DNA from: Cercospora beticola
Taxonomy: Eukaryota; Ascomycota; Dothideomycetes; Mycosphaerellales; Mycosphaerellaceae
Assembly (NCBI RefSeq): GCF_033473495.1
Contig: NC_088939.1
Location: 2,790,001 to 2,854,000 of the forward strand
DNA: 64,000 bases
Direction of reading: 5' to 3'
A program made the translations under genes and the position numbers. Positions within the stretch are counted from its first letter, which is position 1. Each line of letters begins with the position of its first letter. Shown in pieces: positions 56,608 through 64,000 of the stretch. A model generated the notes under the pieces. That model made no database searches, had not been told where the DNA came from, and saw only the letters and a list, made by a program, of their open reading frames with translations.

Positions 56608-57067
56608 ATGAGTACGACCAACGATGCGCTTCCCGTCGATCACAGCGTCGCCGCCGAGACGAACGGGTACAGCCACGCTAAATCACTACCGCCGCGTCCT
56701 CCCGCTCCCGCCTATGCAGATCCGCCACCTCCTATCCCGCCTCGAGCACAGCGATCGAATCCGAATAACCCCTTGGAGACTGTGGTCGCAGGCGCGATGC
56801 CTGATCAAAGGTAAGTCTCACTTCGCAGTCCATGCTATCACGCCCACCAGCACTTGCTAGGCTCTCAGCAACACTTCAACTTTACGTCTTGACCCCAGCC
56901 GTCTCTGTTCAACGTCGTACAATGGAAACATGCGTGCTAATTGCATTGTTTTATTGCGTAGTACAACATCCGCTCTCGATCGTTGGCTTTCATCACAAAA
57001 GAGCCAGTCATCTTTGATACGAAAACAGAACGAACGGCTCAAGGTAGTACATGAGGAAGAGGAATAA
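56608..57067 (+). CDS. Small Pro-rich hypothetical protein
   Basis: Exons 56608-56810 and 56962-57067; 102 residues. The 151-bp intron starts at a perfect donor (AAAG|GTAAGT) and ends GCGTAG. The protein opens MSTTNDALPVDHSVAAETNG, has SH3-ligand-like PPRPPAPAYADPPPPIPPR, and ends with a charged segment QSSLIRKQNERLKVVHEEEE. The splice joins MPDQ to STTSALDRWLSSQ without a stop. No family is recognised. A further internal exon within the intron is possible because it also contains a CCCCAG. Coding status rests on frame continuity. Confidence 0.55.
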
Positions 57068-58892
57068 ATCTTGTACATTGGACGCGTGAGTAGAGGTCTC
57101 TTGGTGCTACCTCTTTTATGGGTACTTCAGGTTTCAAAATATTGGGTGGAGCTCTGTTGGTATTCAACTTCGTTTCGCAATCGAGATATGGGTTTACGAC
57201 TTTCGGAAAAGATCTACGGTTTCTTGGTGATGTATGATAGATCTTTCGGCATGTGAGGAGTAGGATTTGTATACAAGTGCTCTCTGTATGGATCGATCTT
57301 GAACACATTGTAGATTCTTCAGTCTGCTGGATTACCTCTCATCGAGTCGAGTCTCCGAATTGGTTGCCTCCGGATATGCGATGTGGCCAGAGTGGATATA
57401 CCAAGAGCGCGAAGGAAAGAGGCGCAAATTCACCAGGCAGAATATGCTCGCTTTGCTATTCAGCTTGAGCCGCCTCTGCGATCTCGACTCACCTTATGTC
57501 TGAGCTGGTTCTATCGTCCATTGACTTCGAAAGCGTCATTTTGCATGGAATCTCCGGCCAGACGGTAACGAGCACTGCAAGTGCGAGTACTCCTCCTATT
57601 AGCCTAAGCAAAATTACGCCGGGTAGGGCTTAGGACTAGCAAAGTAATATATAAAGGACCTACCCTATTCCCGCAGATGAACGATCCAGGCGGATCCAGC
57701 AAACGTGACACGGCGTTCTCCTTGTCATTGCGGTCGCTCCCTTGACCTAATATAGTGCGACGAAGCTATTGGTAATGCTCGCCGAAAGAGGCCGGTCCAA
57801 GGCGGTCGTATTGCCTGCCTGCTGCTTGCACAGTCAGGTTCATGGTAACTCGGTTGAAGTCACATGGTGGTGACGAGTAGGCCCCAACGTATGGTTGTCT
57901 ATATGAGTTGACGAAAGAGTGTTTGCACTCATGTGCTGCAGGGTGATTGCATTCGCTGCCTTGTCCTGTGAGAACTGAAAGAAGGTAGCCTGTCCTGTAG
58001 CGCCTTGTCGTTTGGAGATATGAATTATAGCATCGGCCGGTATAGGGCCATTTTGAACTGTAAAGGAGGCTGCAGTAAGGGTTGTGTTAAATAGACTTGT
58101 ATAGATATCGTTTACTAGGTTTCCAAGATCGAATATAATTTTCTGCTATGCTCGGAAAAGCGGCAAGAAGCTTGTCATGTCTTTGAGTTAGGTCCAGGTG
58201 ATGCCATTCTTCGCAGAAAAGAGCTCGATATCAATTCGAAAGCCCAAGTTTTTGGAATCTGAACATCTGGTGGCTCTGACGGAGTACATTCAATGGAGAC
58301 ACGGTGGACTCAATATTTTCTTTCCGTCTTCATTTAAGATCTCAGCTCCTCGCCATCCGATCATCCGTTGGCACGCAGACTACAATGCCAGCAGAGATAA
58401 GAGGAGATCGAACAACCTCTCTGTGAGGCTACATCCTTGGAACTCCTCGTCTTCTTCGTATTCGTTGGCTCTGAGAGCTTGCTGCGAATTGGGGATACTG
58501 GACATGTCAGTGATGTTTCTGAAGCACTTTGAACACCCACACCTCCAGTTTCTGCAAATCTGTTAGCATTGAAACCCGGTTTCGATGGAGAGACTGGCCT
58601 CGGGATCACATCCCCATCGGAATTCGAAAGCCTAGATTCCCGCCTTCTGACCCTTCGTTGGCAGGCAAGCGATCGATCAGACAGAGAGCGGCCTAGGTGA
58701 ACTGCTGGCTCTGCTGCATTAGATCAATCATGAACCTCACAATCTTACTACTCGACGCCTCACAACACATCATTCGGGCGGAAGCACAAACGGGGAGACA
58801 AAGTGTGTTAGCGTAACCTTTCCATTCTCATCACTACGTAAACTACCCAGCGCCCCCCAGGGCGCGCCAAAGAGGCAGGTAGGCAGGCAGGC
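57068..58892. other. Gene-free region with AT-rich relic-like DNA
   Basis: About 1.8 kb. Between roughly 57590 and 58200 the DNA becomes AT- and TA-rich (TAGCCTAAGC, AAAGTAATATATAAAGG, TATAGATATCG), unlike the rest of the window. Open frames are short. It may be an old, repeat-induced-mutated element, but no transposon domain or terminal repeat was found. Confidence 0.4.
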
Positions 58893-61800
58893 CTACAGGC
58901 GGACGAGGCTGGTGGCGAGCCTCTGCAGCATGTCCGCTGCCACCTTCGTCTTCTCGTGAGCCGTTTCGGCCTGCTCGGCCGCCTGCTTTGCCGCCAAGGC
59001 AAATTTCTCTGCCTCTTTGGCGTTCGCCACCGCCTCTCTGAGGATCTACATGCAGGTTAGCTTGGTACAGGGAGATGAATGGAGAAAGATAGGCACATAC
59101 GTGAGCGAAGTTCATCATCCTCGCCTTGCTCGTTGGCGAGCTCTGCAGCCGAGCCTTCTCCTCCAGCTTCTCCGCCAGAGTCTTCACGTCGTCAGACTCG
59201 CCATCTAGTGGCGCGGAGGTGGTGTCGTTGGCCGGAGAAGCGGCGGCTGGCTCTGGCTGCTCGGCCTCGAGCAGAGTTGGCGGCGATGGGGGGCCCGGGG
59301 CCACTTGAAGCTGGTGCGGCTTCTTCTCTTTCTTGTGCGAGAAGAAGCCGGCCACCTTGGCCAGCACCGTGCGGCTTTTGCTTCGTGCGCGTGGCCCCAT
59401 GGGGTTGCCCGGAGCCCGTGGGGTGCGCGTCGAGGGCGAGGCTTTGGCAGCTGATGCTGCAGTCATCCGCGCGAAGCCGCCACGCCCGCCGATATCCTCT
59501 CGAGCACGCTTCACGTTTCTCACGGGCTCTGGCTGGTACGGCGTGGTGATGCCAAGTGTCGGCGAAGAGTGGCGGCTGGCGGAGGCAGAAGGGTGAGCAG
59601 CTCTGGTACTCGGGATGCGATCGGCTGATGGGAATCCAATCGAGGTCTGCGGCTCCCTCGGTGAGTCTCCAGAGGAGCTTGCCATGCCTGACGGCGTACT
59701 GTCCGACCATTTGCTCGGGATATTTGGGGCTGGGTAGTCTCCATATCCAGGCTCGTTCTTCGATGCAGCTTGAGCTTCTTCCTCTTGTACTTTCTGCTGG
59801 CGTGCCTCAATCTGCTCACTGCCAACGGAGTCTTGCTCCACGTATTTTTGGGCTACTGTAGCCGCGGCGATAAAGCTGTCGCTTGGTCGGACATAGCTGG
59901 GTGTATGTACAGTAGGGGTCAGAGTTTGCAATAGACGATTGTCATTGGTGAATTGGCGTGTAGGTCTGCGATGGCCTTCCAGTTGAGATAGCGTGTGTGT
60001 GTGTTGATCCTTAGTCTCACAGTCGAGTTCGGTCTGCTCTTCCTTCATTACAGCATCGTTCTGGTCATCAACAACGTTCAGTTCCTCTTCGATCTCAGTC
60101 TTTGCATCTGCGATATACTTCCTTGGCGTTGGTGAGAGGTGGGTAGAACAGTTCTTGAAGTCCGGCAGAGATGGAATGGTCGCAAGTTGGTCGGTATGAC
60201 GGCTTGTAGAAGGAGGCAAGTGCTTGGTTCGTGGTATGTTTGGTGAGTACGACATGAAGGGTTCATCATCATCGGTATTCTCCTCACCGGGCGTGAGATT
60301 CGCCATACTGCTTGATCTTGGCAGGGACGGTGAGCTGACAGGCGTGACAAGGTCCTCTTCATCTGCTGAACTCGCACCGGTGGTATAGGCGGGAGTACTA
60401 CTTCCGCTGTGATCACGAGTGCGGTATTTGCGAATGCGTCGAGGCAGAGATGGAGAGTCCTCGCTAGCAGTGCTGCCGTTGGTGTTTGTGCGCTGGATAT
60501 GATGCTGCAGCTCGCGGCTGGTGACGGCGAATGCACTGGGTGATGTTGAGTATAGACCGCTCAGTGATGGACTACTCTGTGTAGGCTGTTCCGATGCGAC
60601 GTCTAGGCCTTGCGAATTGACACGCACTGGTCTGCTCTTGTATTCAAATCTTGGGATACGCGATGCGGTCTTCTGCTGTCGAGCATTTGCGGCGAAACTT
60701 GGCGACTCAGCTAAGAGATTGGGAGACTTGGACATTGGTCGTGAAAAGTTGGCCGGCGGTGTGTTGCGCTTGTGTGCTTCGTACTCGGAGGTCAACATCT
60801 CGTTGGCAAAATCGGGCAGTGTTGGAAGTTGAGGTAGGGGTTTCTCAGTCGATGACCGGAGATCGTCGAAGCTGTGAGATGCTGCCAGAGACTGATCGCG
60901 AGAAGGATAGATACCCTGTGGTGCTGGATCTTCGCGGGTAGACTTCTGGGAAGTGTCCTCCAGGAATGATGCCGTTCCACTCCGAGCGTCAATGTCCATA
61001 GCCTCGTCCGCAGTAACGAATGACAAGTGCGAAGTGCGATCGGTCAATGCAGAGGTTCTGCCAACGACATGGTCCACCAAAGTCCTAGAGCTGGGTTGTG
61101 CACTGCGGTGACTGTGACTGATTGACACCATGCGTGGAATAGAGCTTGGCGTGACCCTGGCGTTTGCGTCGAACTGATGTGGTGCGCTGAAGGACCGTGG
61201 GGTAAGTGCTGGCCAATCGTGAGCATCGCCATCGGCATCCGTAATGATCTGCAAGGGCTGCTCACTGGCATCGATCAGAGTTCGGCCGTCCTTTGAAGGA
61301 CTGGGTGTAGACGCGAGAGTAGCGACCGGGCGCGGCGGAAGCGGCTTTGCTGATACTGGACCTGAAGGCGACGGGCGCGGAAGCTGGTTGCTCACCCCGG
61401 TGTCGGAGATGGACTTATTGACACGAGCGCCCCATCTGGTGGTCGGAATAGTCGTGATGGGATAACTGACGTCGGGGCGTGGGAGTCTTGAAATCGAGGT
61501 TGAGGACGGCCGGCGGGTGGGAATTGGAGCGCGCCTCGTGGTGGCCGGCGAAGGCCGAGTGGAGGATGCATATGTGCCTGCGAGTAGTCGAGTCGATGGT
61601 GGCGACGCTCTGAGGCTAAGCTGGCTACGCGACGGTGCTGTGGCACTGAGACTTAATCCACTAGTTAGTGTTCTGTTGCTGCCCGTCGAGTCACGTCGCG
61701 ACAACGAGCTGCCATGGCAATCTGGCAGTGGCATGGCAATTGGATCTGGTTCGGCAGGCGAAGATATCTTGTCTGGTGGCGGGCTGCTGGCGCGAGCGGG

Positions 61801-62079
61801 CACACGTTCTGGTAGAGTGGATGATTGCACCTCGTCTGGCGACAGGCTGGCGCGGCGGTCTTGCTCTGACTCGGCAGTCGGCGGCATCTTGTCTGGGGAG
61901 GACATCGGTAGTGTCTTGAATCGCAGTGACGCTGCAGGCGAGGGGGAGCCTTTCAATGGAGAGTGTCTGGTCCAATGTGGTGAAAGCTCAGGCGGCACGT
62001 CTTGCGAGGGGAAGGTGAAGTTGTAAAATCTCGATGGAGGGGCGGCGGCGGTGCGAACTTCTTTTGTGTCTGTGCTCAT
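58893..62079 (-). CDS. Large Ser/Pro-rich disordered protein with C-terminal coiled coil
   Basis: Exon 1 is 59101-62079 and exon 2 is 58893-59045, joined across a 55-bp intron (GTATGT..GCTAAC..TAG); 1043 residues. It starts MSTDTKEVRTAAAPPSRFYN and runs through long Ser/Pro/Thr-rich, probably disordered sequence with many SP sites. It includes basic SxxSP and polyproline stretches (AKPLPPRPVA). The ordered end is KLEEKARLQSSPTSKARMMN, spliced to ILREAVANAKEAEKFALAAK, an Ala-rich coiled coil. Near residue 900 a basic segment reads RARSKSRTVLAKVAGFFSHK, possibly membrane- or acidic-lipid-binding. The frame extends to an ATG at 62316, but that N-terminus is unlike the rest; 62079 is preferred. 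Function unknown. Confidence 0.72.
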
Positions 62080-62858
62080 GTTTTGACGCAACTTGAGCTC
62101 TTGACGACCGTTTCTGCAGCTCCTGTAGCGACCTGCAGCTGGCGAACGCCCGCCACTTCGACTTCCAACGGGCATTTCACTTTGCGCTTTCCAGCACGTT
62201 CTTGGGCATAGTCTTCGAAATGCGAACGAGTGCAGACGAAGAAGAGATGTAGAGAGATTGAAAAGGGAGAGTCGCACAGTCTCATCGTCCTCGCTCTCCA
62301 CGTGTTGTGGCGGCATCTTGCGTTTGTGCCAAACGCGGCAGCTGCATTGTGAAGGCCGGCCGGTGATGGCGGGTGCCTACAGCAGCTTGAGGCAGCGTAA
62401 TTCTGTCAGCTACGCACTCAGGAGTACTCCTTATAACTGTTGCCCTGCGCTAGCAAGCCTCAAGTGCAGTCCTATGTTGCGCTTTCGACTTCAAATGCTA
62501 TTGGCGCGTTCGGGATCTCTCGTGCTGCCGGGATCCTTTTGGCAGTGTTTGCACCGCAGCACGTATGTGTGCGTCCAATTCATCGTTATGATGGATACGC
62601 GATCGAAGGCGCGATGCTATGTTATGTCTGATGCAATTTGCGAGCGCGAAGCTACGTGAAGTCGCGGTGAAAGTCGAAGTGAAGTTGTTTCTTGGCGCGG
62701 CATTTGCAGGGATGTGTGCAACGGCGCCAGCGGCAAGGATCCGCGCTTTCCTCCTGCCGACGCCGACCCAAATCTCTTCCATCAACGACACGTTCCCTTA
62801 CCTTCTTTTTTCATTCGTGCTATCGACAACTTCAGGCTCGAGTCTTGGCAACAGCAGA
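62080..62858. promoter_or_regulatory. Divergent region, disordered protein / GWT1
   Basis: About 780 bp between divergent ATGs. It includes the possible N-terminal extension of the disordered protein (to 62316). No other gene recognised. Confidence 0.4.
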
Positions 62859-64000
62859 ATGACACCCGAGTACAAGGCGGAAAAGGAAGCTTCGGTCTCG
62901 TTCCTGGGAGGTGGCGGAATATGGGAAATTAATCATGTTGCCCTGGTGGCTCCCGTACGACTCCTGGTTGCATGGATTTAAAAACCTACTGACGGATAAT
63001 GCAGGCCGCCGCCTTTCTGTGGGCCATGCTGCAGACTCGACAAAACTTCTTCAAACAATACACCCTTGCCGCAGCATTCTCCGACTTCCTAATTCAATGC
63101 GGTTCCATTCTGTTCGCTACGACCGTCTATGCTGGAGCTCCACAGGTTCTCAATGGCTTACTCATCCTCCCAGCCGTTGCAGCTTTTCTGCAACCTAGCC
63201 CAGAAGTCAAAAAGGCGGCCAAGCCTCCTTCAAAAGTTGCTGGCAAGGACGATTCTTCAGATGACAAGACCGCCGACGATAAAAATCCATTACCTGTGAA
63301 GCCCTTCATCACGGCTTATCGCGGTGCCATGATGATCATCACATGTTCCAGTATCCTAGCTGTTGATTTCCCAATCTTCCCACGACGCTTCGCGAAGACA
63401 GAATCGTTCGGTACATCACTCATGGATATGGGCGTTGGCTCATTCGTCTTCGCAGCTGGTATTGTCGCTGCACGGCAACAACTCAAAGAGGACAACGAGG
63501 CGTCGCGATCACTGGTGAAGCGTCTGAAATCTGCGCTTAGGCACTCTCTACCACTGGCGGTTCTGGGCTTTGTTCGACTTCTGAGTGTCAAGAAGCTCGA
63601 CTACGCGGAACATGTGAGCGAATATGGCGTTCACTGGAACTTTTTCTTCACACTGGCGCTTCTTTCGCCAGCGATAGCCATCTTGCAGCCGGTACTACGA
63701 CTAACCCAGTATGTTGGTGGCTACAACATATTTGCGTTCGTGCTCGCAATCTGCTACGAACTCATACTCTTCTGCGTACCGGACATGAAGGTCTACATCA
63801 TTCTCTCAGAAAGGAAACCAGGCGATTGGCTGTCGCAGAACAGAGAAGGCGTCTTCTCCTTTATCGGCTATTTGGCCATCTTCATTGCTGGCATGGGCGC
63901 TGGTGTTAACATCTTGCCCAGGGATCCAGAGCCTGGCGCGAAGAAGCTGCCTGAGAAGGACCCTCTCGACGCAGACGAAGAGTGGTTGGCCACCGTTCTT
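62859..64000 (+). CDS. GWT1: GPI-anchor inositol acyltransferase Gwt1 (PIG-W), 3' partial
   Basis: Multi-spanning ER enzyme that acylates the inositol of GPI precursors, needed for wall mannoproteins. Exon 1 is 62859-62954 and exon 2 runs from 63005 to the window end in frame (50-bp intron, GTACGA..CAG); 364 residues visible of about 500. The start MTPEYKAEKEASVSFLGGGG is Gwt1-like. The junction reads VALVAPAAAFLWAMLQTRQN. Conserved pieces follow: IITCSSILAVDFPIFPRRFAK, SLMDMGVGSFVFAAGI, and SEYGVHWNFFFTLALLSP. The reading ends at ATVL, so the final helices are missing. The gene was identified by its motifs; the truncated end is a window effect. Confidence 0.9.

Noticed and set aside
62080..62316. 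N-terminal extension of the disordered protein from the ATG at 62316
   Set aside because: The added residues are Arg/Cys/Leu-rich and unlike the following Ser/Pro-rich sequence. The ATG at 62079 has a better context. It is kept only as an alternative.

Overview
This window is nuclear DNA of a filamentous ascomycete (Pezizomycotina). The gene set suggests a Dothideomycete, probably the Capnodiales/Mycosphaerellales side; that placement is inference. The evidence is short spliceosomal introns (mostly 49-65 bp, GTRNGT...YAG, some with CTAAC or CTGAC branch points), monocistronic genes on both strands, and fungal housekeeping genes: Mdm12 of ERMES, Ngg1/Ada3 of SAGA, Snu23, Rrp41, Nas2, Gwt1 and Dug1.

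Left third (1-24.4 kb). A 5'-truncated MFS drug/polyamine transporter is followed by an intracellular Ile-terminated lipoxygenase, an Ino4-like bHLH factor, two proteins of unknown function, Snu23 and a small-molecule enzyme neighbourhood. That neighbourhood holds a SnoaL-like protein, a VOC/glyoxalase-fold protein, a cytochrome P450 and a short-chain dehydrogenase. Next come a membrane-anchored polysaccharide deacetylase, a Dug1-type dipeptidase with a possible mitochondrial extension, a secreted Kex2-type cell-surface protein, an F-box protein and the proteasome chaperone Nas2, whose last exon had to be rebuilt by splicing.

Middle (25-44 kb). A large-subunit catalase, a small Ser-rich protein, a 50-residue Cys-rich mini-gene, Mdm12, Rrp41, flavohaemoglobin, a PA-TM-RING E3 ligase and Ngg1/Ada3. 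Two long stretches (28.6-30.9 kb and 33.3-35.4 kb) show no convincing gene. Catalase and flavohaemoglobin would give peroxide and nitric-oxide defence.

Right third (44-64 kb). An RBR (RING-IBR-RING) gene is interrupted by an in-frame TGA between RING1 and IBR and is followed in frame by a second Cys-rich module. Then come a conserved unknown protein, a CCDC124/Lso2-like ribosome factor, and a 1533-residue protein that joins a zinc finger, a P-loop GTPase, a RING and a patatin domain whose catalytic Ser is replaced by Gly. A small Pro-rich protein, an AT-rich relic, a large disordered coiled-coil protein and the 5' part of GWT1, which runs off the end, complete the window.

Gene models were assembled by hand from reading frames and splice signals. 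Exon borders are given in each entry, and where two borders are possible this is stated. GTG or TTG codons opening a reading frame were not accepted as starts.
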